Assembly (NCBI GenBank): GCA_029531795.1
Contig: JAPEIS010000014.1
Span: forward strand, 1,550,001-1,614,000
Source: Sclerotinia nivalis
Taxonomy: Eukaryota; Ascomycota; Leotiomycetes; Helotiales; Sclerotiniaceae
Direction: 5' to 3'
DNA: 64,000 nucleotides
Under the pieces are notes generated by a model. That model saw nothing but the letters and a program-made list of their open reading frames with translations. It had not been told where the DNA came from and did no database searches. The position numbers and the translations under genes were made by a program. Within the stretch, counting starts at the first letter, position 1. Each line of letters begins with the position of its first letter. This document shows, piece by piece, positions 12,343-22,280 of the stretch.

Positions 12343-14144
12343 TTAATCAGGAGAAAGATGAATTAGATGATTCTGAATAAATCTATATCGAGTTGAGTAT
12401 ACTAATTCAAGATCTGAATTCGTGGTTGAATTTTGATTTAATTGATCAAATTGACTAAATTGATCAAATTGATCATTTTGATCAAGGTTATCTTGATCTT
12501 TATTCTGAATTGAAGTTGAAAAAGTTAAAAAAACTTTTGATTTATGAATAATCGCTGGTTTCTTTTTTCTAATTAAGTTTTCTCGAGTAGTAAGGTATCT
12601 GAAATGTTTTGCAACATCCGGAGAGATCTGGTAAAAATCTAAAAGGTTAATTTCTTTAAAATCTAATATGAAATATTGTATAAGCATTTTATAATCCATT
12701 GGTCCTTGTTTTTGTTTATTAATGATATTGGAAAATGATTTGAGATCTCTAGAGTGTTTCTTACAATTACTAATAGGAGTTGTATACTTTAAAAGGGGGG
12801 ATAGATAATCGAATTTTTAGCGATGATAATTCAGTTTGACGAATTTCTAGAAAAGAAATAGAAACTTATAATTATAAAGGTATTATTGGTATTTGAGGAA
12901 TAGTATTTTTGCTTTGATTACGAATATAAAATACAAAAAGGTTCTTGTTTTGTTTGCGAATTTCTTTGTATGATTGAAGAGGAGAATAGATATCTTCAGA
13001 TTTTGATAAAATAATAGAACAAAGTCTCTTTCGTTATAAAGTAATTGTGTAAAAGATAATTTCGTTTTCGAGATTTTCCTTATCATTGATATCGTTTGAA
13101 TTAATTTCCTTAACAAAGTCTTATTCAGATATTTGTATAAAATTAATCGAACTTTTGAAGGATCCTTGATTTGAATAATTTAAAGAATTATCAAATTCAT
13201 TATTCGGGATAATACTACGAAGGGTAGTATCTGAATTATAGATACTATTTAACTGAAAAGGAATTTCTTTATCGATTTTAGACTTCTTATAACGATTGAT
13301 ACGAATTCGATTTGATCTTTTCGAATTAGTTATATCCGTTTGTTTGCTATTAGAGTTTTTTGAAGATCAATCCTTTATAGTAATATAAAAAAGATTACTA
13401 ATAATAGTACTTTTAGATAGAATTATAATGTAGAGAATTATTTGTTACTATATTAATAAAGGATTTCCAGTATATTCAGATTTAAAATATTTATATTCTT
13501 TACAATCAAAATAAAGAGATTTCTTATTTAAATTGTATTCTTCTATATTATTCACAATAGAATATTTCGAAGTCTTTGGATCCGATAAATTAGTTTGTTG
13601 GGTTTGATTGGAGATTTGTTGAAAATTATTGTTTTGATTTTGTCGATTATTATTATTATTACGATTGTTATTTCCTTTTTTATTTTGATTTCGAAAGTTA
13701 TTGGAATTATAGTTTCCTTCCGAATTTTTTTTTTTTGAAAATGGATTTCGATTTTAACTATTAAGAAAGAACTTCAAACTTTTATTCTTTGGTAAAACCT
13801 TTGGATTTAGTATTGGATATACTGTTTGTAAGTTCTTTGACAATCTTATCGTTTATAAATAAGTCTTGAAGCTTTATATTTCTTTTTGTACTTTGAATTG
13901 GATAATAATTTTTGGCAAGAGATCGATAGATAGTATTATTGGAAATAAAATGATTGCGAAGAGTTAAATCGATTAATCTTTTGATAAAGTTAAAAATTAG
14001 TTTCTTTTGAATAATTGTATTAATAACATCAAAGTTTTTTTCAAAAATAGAAATATCTTTGAGTTTTATATTGTATTGAATATCCTTTGCTTGTGAATAG
14101 TATTTCTCAAGGGTTTCGTTTTTGGTTTGAGCAAATGAATTCAT
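12343..14144 (-). pseudogene. gypsy-2 gag relic
   Basis: Two open pieces (14144-13782 and 12699-12343) flank a region with several stops. Between them, around 13600-13720, the minus strand encodes an Asn/Gln/Arg-rich stretch (NNNNRNNNNR-like), typical of the linker before or after nucleocapsid. The second piece has a Gln/Asp/Asn-rich tract (DQNDQFDQFSQFDQLNQN). I could not find a clean CCHC knuckle. The gag identity is inferred from position and composition. Confidence 0.45.
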
Positions 14145-15179
14145 TGAATTTATTATATTCTAAACTGTATTTTCGTCATCGTAAAAAGGATAACGGTTTA
14201 GAAAGGCCTTAATGAAAACGAATTCGTTTTCCTAAGTAGCTGTTTTGATATCTTCAAAGATAATCTTGAAATCGGTATGATTATTAATCCAGATTTGAGT
14301 TTTCCCTTTAAATTTCAATTGAACTATAATGAAAAAAACAAATGATTTGTAGATTGGATCTTTAGTGATTTGTTTGATGATAGTTTTAATTATATTTAAC
14401 TATACAGAATTTGGTATATTACAATGATCGAATTCAGATACTAAATCGATATTGATCTTGTTTCAAAACTTCTTAGTTTTAATATTATCGAATATCGATA
14501 TATTTGTAGCTTGAAGATTCGATTTGAAAAGATTAAAAGAAGAAGGTGAAAATATAATAGAAAATGAATTGAATTCTTTTAGATAATTCAATAAAAGATA
14601 TATTTCGAATTTTAAAAGTCTTATTTATAAGGATTCTAAAGGATTGTAAATTGAAAAAAGAAGTTCTTTAATAAAAGATATATAATATATTCGTTCTTGT
14701 AAATCAAAATCAGAAAAATATCAATAAAAACGAATAACAACTTATCGATATCTGGAATAAATTTCGGAATCGATCTCTAGATTGAATCTTTTACTTCTCA
14801 ACTATAAAAAGTATAAATATTTCGAAGATTCGAAATCAAAAAAAATTCGATATTGAAAGATTAAAGATTTTGATAAAAAGACAATGCTAAATTTATTCCT
14901 AAAAATATAATTACTGTATTAAATTAAGATCTCTGAAAAAAGATATTTTGATATAACGAAAAGTCGAAACTTTAGACAAATCAAAAGTCGGGGATTCTAT
15001 ATACAAATTGATAGTTCTATAAACAATGAATTTATACTACAATAGCTTTGTTTTGCTTTCTTGAAGTAATCGAATTGTTGAAATTTAATATGCTAATCAA
15101 TAATTTTAGAAAAAAGATTCAAAAGGTAGTTTTTCGAAAAGAGAATAAAATATAAGTCTGCAAACGAAGAAATGCTAAT

Positions 15180-15276
15180 TATCACGATGAGGGAAAAGGT
15201 ATATGTAGGGTTGATCTATAATTGTACTACGAGGAGAGGAAGAAGGTCAAGGAGGTGAACTGACTATATAGAAGTG
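15180..15276 (-). repeat. Split solo LTR (163-bp family), left part
   Basis: Plus-strand sequence from TATCACG to TATAGAAGTG matches the first 97 bases of the 163-bp LTR at 38297. Its other part is at 21427-21492. The whole repeat is bordered by the five-base target duplication CTAAT (15175-15179 and 21493-21497). It is therefore a solo LTR that was later opened by LINE-A. Confidence 0.9.
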
Positions 15277-15292
15277 TGTGTGTGTGTGTGTG
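15275..15292 (+). repeat. (TG)9 dinucleotide tract at the LINE-A/LTR junction
   Basis: Nine TG units lie exactly where the LTR word TATAGAAGTG meets foreign sequence. In LINE orientation this would be a (CA)n tail immediately before the target duplication. Confidence 0.9.
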
Positions 15293-15585
15293 ATATTTTT
15301 CGTCCGAGGCTTTGTGCGAAGCACAGGCCTCAAATTCCCAATTGGGACAAAGGACGCCGGGGGAGAAAGGCCTCTGGGTTTCTAACTAGCTAATCTAAGT
15401 TTACTAGTATTATTATATATGCTAAATGCTTCAACAGGGTTTATATAATTGCTATTGTGTATTGAGTTAATCCCTTGGGTAGATATTTCAGTTGTTCTTT
15501 ACAATACAATTAGATCTCTCGATTCCTGATCTTCTCTCCTTCGTTATCGCAATCGAGCTTTTTAATATGTTTTGTTAATATAAAG
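15293..15585. other. GC-richer 290-bp island: LINE 3' end or a solo LTR
   Basis: This piece is clearly less A+T-rich than everything around it and has no ORF. On the plus strand it begins TGATATTTTTCG (15291), has a TATA-like word near 15440 (TTTATATAA) followed by the pyrimidine-rich tract TTCTTTACAATACAATTAG, and has a possible end at TTATCGCA (15551). That is the layout of a Ty1/copia LTR (U3, TATA, R, U5). On the minus strand it could be the last part of the LINE-A 3' untranslated region. No five-base duplication supports the LTR reading. Confidence 0.45.
15306..15331. other. Hairpin GAGGC...GCCTC next to the (TG)n tract
   Basis: The arms GAGGCTTTGTGC and GCACAGGCCTC can pair over about 11 bp, with one bulged T and one G-T pair, around a three-base GAA loop. 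A second, short palindrome (CCCAATTGGG) lies at 15338-15347. In LINE orientation the hairpin ends about 14 bases before the CA tail. Confidence 0.75.
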
Positions 15586-15670
15586 TTTTTTTTTTTTTTT
15601 TTTTAAAGTTTATGCAAACTCAATCTTTCCGAACCAAAACCCAATGCCTTATACAAAGAAAACCCAAATA

Positions 15671-16025
15671 TAAAATAAAATAAAATAAAATAAAATAAAA
15701 TAAAATAAAATAAAATAAAATAAAATAAAATAAAATAAAATAAAATAAAATAAAATAAAATAAAATAAAATAAAATAAAATAAAATAAAATAAAATAAAA
15801 TAAAATAAAATAAAATAAAATAAAATAAAATAAAATAAAATAAAATAAAATAAAATAAAATAAAATAAAATAAAATAAAATAAAATAAAATAAAATAAAA
15901 TAAAATAAAATAAAATAAAATAAAATAAAATAAAATAAAATAAAATAAAATAAAATAAAATAAAATAAAATAAAATAAAATAAAATAAAATAAAATAAAA
16001 TAAAATAAAATAAAATAAAATAAAA
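15671..16025 (+). repeat. Pentanucleotide microsatellite (TAAAA)71
   Basis: It is an uninterrupted run of 71 TAAAA units without a single variant. It begins just after the stop codon of LINE-A ORF2 (minus strand), so it lies in the LINE 3' untranslated region. Confidence 0.98.
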
Positions 16026-16038
16026 TCAAAGCAATCCT

Positions 16039-19000
16039 TCAATCTATAAATTGTATAGAGAATCGAGGGTATATATTTTGATAGAACCTTGTAGATTTAA
16101 ACCAAGCTGTTAGTTTCGTTGTTCCTTTTATGCTTTCCAAAAGATAAGGGATGGCTTTAGATAATGGTAATTTTGAAAGGGCTTTTTGAGTATTTCCAAT
16201 TTTACAAAAGTAAAAATAAAGAGGGGATTTTCTTTTCCTATATAAGTATAGTATATAAATATCTTCGTGATTGAAATGATCGTAATACACTATGAAATCG
16301 CTGTATTGAGATTTAGCTATCAAGATGTATTTTAATATCGTTTGTTCAAAAGAAAATATGATCGATTGATTATTATAAATTATAAAAAGATTATTGTAAC
16401 TTAATGGTACTGTAATTGTTTATAATCTTGATTTTGTTAATTTAGTATTCGATTTAGCAATCCTTTTCAAGGAGGCAAGAGTATAGATAGAATCAGATGG
16501 GGATGGGAATATTGTTCCTTTTTTAGCTGTTTTGTCTGTTGCTTCATTTCCGGGGATATCTAGATGTTCAGGAACTTATCGGATTCGAATTGAATCAGAG
16601 CAGATATATAGCAAGTAAGGTCTAAGAGGTCAAACTGTAATTAATTTGCAGAATTCTTTAAATATTGATTGAGAGGATTCAATCGAATGAAAGCCTAAAT
16701 GTATAGCAATCTTCAGATTATTCAAGAAAATTCAAAGATTTATAGCAAATCTAGTTGAAGGTAATTGAATTGCTATTTAAGTATCTTTCAAAGCTACAGC
16801 TGTTTTGGTATCGAAGATTTCAGTATTATAGTCTAATGAGAAAATCTGTCGATTTATTTGCAGATTGTATTGATAAGTTATTGATCTATTTCCTGTAGTA
16901 TCATCCAGAATTTCGCTTTTCGAATTATCGAAGAAGATTTGCAGATTACTTTTTGGAATCGTAAATATAAATCTTTCGAAGTCCTTAGTTGTTTGTTCTT
17001 TCGAACGATCGAAAGGATCATTGATTTTGGTTTCTATAATGATATATAATTCTTTATTCCTTCAAAAAGGAAATGCAATTGGATTAATATATTCGGCTTT
17101 TGGAAAAGCTAAGATAATTCTTGAAAACCTTGATTCAATAGTTCTGATATCAACTTTAGCTAAGATATTTTTGGTTCGGATTCGAAGGAAATGTTTAGGG
17201 TCGAACCGAACTGTTCGAATTACAAAGCTTTGGGATATCAGATTGAATTTTATTTTAGAGAATATCAGATTTGATTTCTTGTATAAAGTAATAGTATTAA
17301 TTATATAGAATACAAAAAGGATTATTCAAGCATTAATTAATATAATCTTATTCAAAAGTTTCAAATGTCCTTTTACCTAATTCGAGGTTGTAAAGTTTCG
17401 ATTTCGTTTCTTAATTCGATTAGGCCATTAAATTTCGATTGCAAAATAGTATTTCTTCAAAATATAAACAGTAATTGCTTTTTGAAGCAAAATTGATGGG
17501 ATACTTCGAATTGTCTTTCCAAACGAATACAAAGCATTTGCAATTGTAAGGGTCTTAATTATAAAGATTTGGATATAAGGTTTGAAACTCAATTCTCTAT
17601 CGAAGTAAACTCCTAACCATCTTAGTAGACCTGGTTTCTTTGTTATTGAAAGATTTTCTGTATAAATGATTAAACTTTTGATATCTTTTTTAGAATTTCT
17701 AAAGAAATGTATCAATTCGGATTTCTTAGGATCGAAGATGATCCCTTCAGATTTACCCTATTCCAAAGCTTTTAGTATTTCAGATTGTAATTGATTATAA
17801 TTAGATTGTAAACTTGAAAAAAAAGTTATTAATATAATATCATCTATATATTCAAATCTTCGAATAGGATTGCTCAATCAAAACAAAAGGGCTATATAAA
17901 GTATGAAAAGGATAAACGAAATTGGGGAGCTTTATAGCAAATCATATTCAATACTAGTATTAGGCTTTGTTTCGTTATCAAATCGAATACGAATTGATCG
18001 ATTTGTCGAAAACGATTGTATTTATTGAACTAGATTGTCAAATTATCCTTGTTCTCTAAGTCGACAAACTAAGTGTTCTAGAAGAATAGTATCAAAAGTA
18101 TTTTTGATATTTATAATTAATAAAGTAGCTTTAGAATCTGAATTCAAGATTATTTCTATATTATGTATAAGGCAAGTTGTGAGATCTACTGATGAACGAA
18201 GAGGAAACGCTCCGAATTGTTGTTTGGTTAGTACTTTGAGGATTATAGTAATCCAAGATATTTTTTTAGCGATCAAACATTCGAGGTTTTTTTTTAATAC
18301 CGAAAGTAGGGTTATTGATCTATAAGATCTGGGGTTCGTATAATCTGATTTGTTCGGTTTTGGAATGATAATTATAATCGTTGATCGAAAGTATTCAGGG
18401 TGATAGTCTATTTCAAGATATTTTTGAAAAAGTTATAGAATGCTAAATTCAATCTATAGTTATATTAATTGTAATATCTTAATTGGAATCTTGTTTATAT
18501 TAGGAACTGTATTATTTGTATCGAGGATAGTAGTTTGAATATCTTGAATTGTAATTTCAGAGAATAGAATAGAATGGGTAGAAATTGTAAAAGAATCGAA
18601 AGAGATATCGTTGATTTCAATTGTATTTGTTAATAGATTATTGATAAGTAGATCTCTTTTGGTTTAAATAGTTGTAGTAAGGGAGTGATCTAAAGGGTCT
18701 AATAGAGAAAGAGTTCGATATATTCTAATTGATTGATATTATTTTGTTATTTTAAAGATATCCCTTATTTCTTTAATTGAATCAAGTTTAAACAATCAGA
18801 ATTCCTTTTTCGTTTTCTTGATAGTCTTTCGAAGATTCTGTTTTGATTCTGTAGAACTATTCGTTTGATTTTCCTGAATAGTTGTTTAATAGGTTTTATT
18901 CCATTATAGTTGATTTGTATTTCGGCTGAATGATTTTTGAGCTGATTCTATATATGCTAATTGTATCGATTGAATGATATTCAAAGTTAGATTATCAAGA

Positions 19001-19824
19001 TCAGAAGTTATAGATAAAGATTGGAGATTTAGATTTGTTAGGTTTTCTATTAATAAAATTGAAAAGAGCTTTTTATCAAGTATATCAATTTGTAATCTTC
19101 GGATTGGATCTTAGAATCTTATATTCCAATTCAAAGTTGTTAATAAAGATTTGTAATCAGAAATTGTATCAAGATAAAAAGCGAATATTGTATTAGCTAT
19201 ATATAATCCTAAAAGGAATACAAGATCGAGAATATTACCTAAATCGTAAATAACTTCATTAATTATAAAAAGAAAATTAAAAGAATAATTATCTAATCAA
19301 TTTGTAAAAAGCTTTATAAGATTAAAGCGTATAGAACAAAAGGGATCCCATTTTGTATAATGAAGATTCAAATCCCTTATAAGGAGTATAGAATTAAAAA
19401 AGGAAGAAAGTAAATTGAATAATTCTTTTATCGTTTGGTTTTCGTCTTGATTGTTTCTAGGAACATTATAAATATTAATAATTATAAAAATAGAACCAAT
19501 TGTAGATTGAAGATATAAAAATAATAAATCCCGAAAGGAAATAGACCGAAACTGATTAGCTCGAATACCTGTTCCTTTGCAAATATAAAACATTACTCGA
19601 GAACAGGTTTCTCAATTATCGAGTGATATGAAAGTTTCGTAAGCTGAATAGGATTTAGTAATTCGGTATAAGATATTTGAGAATATATAAGATTTTTGAA
19701 TCAGAACTATATCAATACAAGAATCATCAGCTAAGGAAAATACTAATTTATAAAAACTAATACTTTTAACTATATTAGCTTGTAAGATAATTAAGGGTTT
19801 TGAAAATGTTCTTGAATTATACAT
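16039..19824 (-). pseudogene. LINE-A ORF2: endonuclease, reverse transcriptase, RNase H
   Basis: In minus-strand order, 19824-19612 starts the endonuclease (LIILQANIVKS, then CIDIVLIQKSY). The piece 19593-19297 continues it. The piece 18276-18043 has the LINE RT block FGAFPLRSSVDLTTCLIHNI and LLIINIKNTFDTI. The YIDD active site is at 17850-17839, and 17715-17428 has the following RWLGVYFDRELSFKPYI. Near 16510-16600 the RNase H C-terminal motif VPEHLDIPGNEATDKTAKK is readable. The piece 16323-16039 is the C-terminal region with FNHEDIYILYLYRKRKSPL, the eroded zinc-knuckle area. The protein would nick target DNA and prime reverse transcription in the nucleus. Many stops break it, so it is dead. 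Confidence 0.85.
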
Positions 19825-19909
19825 TAAATGGGATCGGAAAAGGGGTGGTTTCCAATATAATAAAACGATTAGAATGATTAGAAAAAGATGAAGTTAGCAA
19901 GGATAGCAT

Positions 19910-21330
19910 CTAGATAATTCGAATTGGGATTGAAAAAACAATGAGTTCTTCTATTAGAGAATCAGCTTTTGAAACTTTGAAGCATTTTGTATTGATACAA
20001 GCTCTGATTCTAGTTGTCTTTGATATTTTCTGAATAGCTTGCTTTTCCGTTTTGGATTTGGGGCCTTTGATCATAAAACGAAAGGGGTATTTAGAATCAT
20101 TTGTTGGATAAGATCCTCTGTAGTGTAAATATTTTGTTAAACAATTATAAATTGTATCACATCTGATAGAATAGTTTTTTTCCATATATTCAATTGTACT
20201 ACAGATTCAGTACTTTTCAGGACGAAAGCAAGCTCAGGTATTATACCATTGAAAGTATCGAATGTATTGGATTATCTTGGATTTGAAAGCAATCCGAGAA
20301 ATATTAATTATAATTCCTAAAATCTAGAGGTTCTTGGGAAGAGTTGTATATTGCAAAGCTAGGAAGCTCAAAAACCAAATAGAATAATATAAATTGGATT
20401 CTTTGTTTTGTATAAATTCAATTGCTTGAGTCGCTTGTTGTTCTGTATTATTATTGATAATATCGAGTATAGTTTCCGATTCGATTGAAACAATAATCAA
20501 TTGTTGTGAATCTCCTAGAATTGTAACAGTTCATAAAATGTAATTCAATCGATAGATAATCCATAATTATAATCATCCGATTTTGCAGATTTCGAATACT
20601 TTTTCGATTATATTTGAAAGGTTTTCTAAAGTTGTTAAATCCTTTAGAGAATTCATATATAGTGTAAACCCAATATTTATTGATTAAACTTCTTTCAAAA
20701 GTTTCGTATTATTTTCTAATTGTTCTTTCAATATATTAAGAACAACAAAAGAATCAACTTTTCGGATTAGATGATCGAATCCGATACGAACAAAGAAGCA
20801 AGTATCGGTTTTGTTCAAGGTTTTGGATTGAACTTTGAATTAGCCCTTAGCTTTTGAAATTATAGATTGTATAATTAGTAAAGGAATTGTAGCTTTCTGA
20901 ATATAAGTAGAATCCTTAAAATATTGAATTATAGAGGTTTTTGCTTTTTGTTGAATGGGTTTGGGATTTGATTGAATAGAGAAAACAATAGAAGGTTTGT
21001 TAATTCAAAAAGGATAAGATCTATTGATATATATATCGAAATGTTTATTTGTAATAGAAAAGATATCAATACAAAGTATAATCAAAGGTTTACAAAGTCA
21101 AGCAAAGAGGGTTCGAATTGCTTTGATATTCAGATATTCGTTTCACAATAAAACAATAGGATTGAAGATCTATTGATCTTCATTTGCTTTATTAATAATA
21201 GTATTGATTATTTTAATCAGAGACTAAAAAAGAGAAGGGATTGGGGGGGCAGAAAGTATAATAACAAAAACACATCTGTACAGCACCTGCCGAGGCTGAA
21301 AAGTTTCGTTTTTAAATCCTATAAATAATA
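19910..21330 (-). pseudogene. LINE-A ORF1 (gag-like) relic
   Basis: An open piece 20185-19910 (91 codons, basic, ending in FSIPIRII) precedes the endonuclease. Upstream, broken frames give recognisable words shared with LINE-B, including ENLSNIIEKVFE and KEQLENNTKLLKEV. I could not see an intact CCHC knuckle. ORF1 identity is inferred from position in a Tad1-type element and from conservation between the two copies. Confidence 0.6.
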
Positions 21331-21426
21331 AAAACGATCGATTGATCAATAAAACGCAATAATAAACACGTTTTTCGAAAAATTCAATTCTTCGATGCTT
21401 GCTTGTTATATAACTATATAGAAGTA

Positions 21427-21492
21427 AGTATATGCATATATACCTAAAGCACATATAATCACATACAGGTGAAGGGAGATGAACCCGTAACA
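21427..21492 (-). repeat. Split solo LTR (163-bp family), right part
   Basis: It holds the last 66 bases of the 163-bp LTR, ending CCCGTAACA, directly followed by the target duplication CTAAT (21493-21497). Compared with 38297-38459, the differences are almost all G-to-A or C-to-T, for example GTATGCATGTGTGCC read here as ATATGCATATATACC. Confidence 0.9.
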
Positions 21493-21756
21493 CTAATGAT
21501 ATATTAGATATCTATAGATCCCTGTATAAATCATTAGTAAACACAACAGAAATAGATATAAAATGATTAAATTGAAGTTGTATATTTTTTTATTAAACTA
21601 GATTGAGTTGGAGTGGTTATATAGACCCTTTTGAAGTCACGTTACCTGCCTCCTTTTTGATACAGTATCTACTGATTATTATTTGAAAATAACAACGAAG
21701 AGGTTTTATCGATCAATTCAACTATTGATGATAATTCTAAATTCCAATAGAACAAA

Positions 21757-22132
21757 AAGGTATCTTTTATTGATTGGAAAACTTCTCAAAAGATATCTGA
21801 TCTTCGATTATATATCTATATAATGATTCAAGAAAAAAAAATCGATCTTTCAATACAACGTTTGCTTTTTCGAAAGATTTCGAAAGGTTTTGATACTAAA
21901 GACTACAATCTTATAGAATTAGAACTTCGAATAAAACAATTGGAATATCGATTAAATTAACTTAACCCTAAGAAAAGACATCGAATTCGGACTAACCCGA
22001 ATTCGAAATTTGCAGGGATTAGAACTATTAGAGAAGCTCAAATTGAAACTGGAAATCGTAAAATTAATGAAAATGATAATGAGAATATAATAGAAAGTAA
22101 TTCTATAAACGATTTTATTGAATATCAATAAT
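21757..22132 (+). pseudogene. pogo/Fot1-type DDE transposase, C-terminal relic
   Basis: One plus-strand frame reads TSQKISDLRLYIYIM, then IQRLLFRKISKGFDTKD, then the heptad-like LELRIKQLEYRLN, one stop, and LNPKKRHRIRTNPNSKFAGI, and ends REAQIE...EYQ-stop at 22130-22132. The leucine-rich coiled coil followed by a basic KKR block and a TNPNSKFAGI-type word is the usual C-terminal tail of fungal Tc1/mariner (Fot1/pogo) transposases. The catalytic DDD/E region would lie upstream and is not recognisable. The single stop replaces what is probably a Gln or Glu. Confidence 0.75.
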
Positions 22133-22164
22133 TGTTGAATTATTAATATAAAAGTAAATTTTTT

Positions 22165-22216
22165 TTTTGGGTGGTAGCCGGAATGGAGGGGTGGCCGGAA
22201 ACTAGGGTGGTTGACT
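22165..22216 (+). mobile_element. Probable right terminus of the pogo/Fot1 element
   Basis: A G-rich stretch of about 50 bases with repeated GGTGG and GCCGGAA words follows the transposase relic and ends GGGTGGTTGACT immediately before TA (22217-22218), the target dinucleotide of this superfamily. It is not A+T-eroded like the coding part. No matching left inverted repeat was found, so the terminus is inferred. Confidence 0.55.
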
Positions 22217-22280
22217 TATTTTACAATATTACCATCGAACCCAGACCATCCTCGCATCTTATATCCCAACACTCCTCTCC

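Larger units (their letters stand above)
10328..15174 (-). mobile_element. Ty3/gypsy element gypsy-2 (interrupted)
   Basis: On the minus strand gag-like pieces (14144-12343), a protease-like piece (12258-11929) and the beginning of a reverse transcriptase (about 10600-10328) follow in gypsy order. The RT is cut off by copia-1. The 5' side is cut at 15174/15175 by a solo LTR, and its continuation should lie right of 21498. No LTR of gypsy-2 itself could be delimited. It differs from gypsy-1 in sequence. Confidence 0.7.
15277..21410 (-). mobile_element. LINE-A: near-complete Tad1-like LINE
   Basis: A gag-like ORF1 (about 21330-19910) precedes an ORF2 with apurinic endonuclease, reverse transcriptase and RNase H regions (19824-16039). 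A 3' untranslated region with a huge TAAAA array follows. Target duplications TGACTATATAGAAGTG (15261-15276) and the same word with two G-to-A changes (21411-21426) border it, and both lie within the host LTR sequence. The 5' end homologous to LINE-B is at 21393, so about 17 further bases lie before the duplication. An alternative right end of the 3' tail is the poly-T at 15586-15604, in which case 15277-15585 would be a separate later insertion. Confidence 0.8.
1..22216. other. A+T-rich transposon block, left (RIP-like)
   Basis: Almost the whole stretch is strongly A+T-rich, and nearly every recognisable coding segment is a retrotransposon fragment broken by TAA, TAG or TGA. The repeat copies compared here differ mainly by G-to-A and C-to-T changes, for example the two halves of the split LTR at 15180-15276 and 21427-21492 against the cleaner copy at 4367-4529. 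This pattern is what RIP leaves in filamentous ascomycetes. No host gene is visible inside it. The composition changes sharply near 22,170, just before the oxidase gene. Confidence 0.85.

Noticed and set aside
15620..16042. 140-codon frame encoding repeated ILFYF
   Set aside because: It is only a translation of the TAAAA microsatellite on the minus strand.
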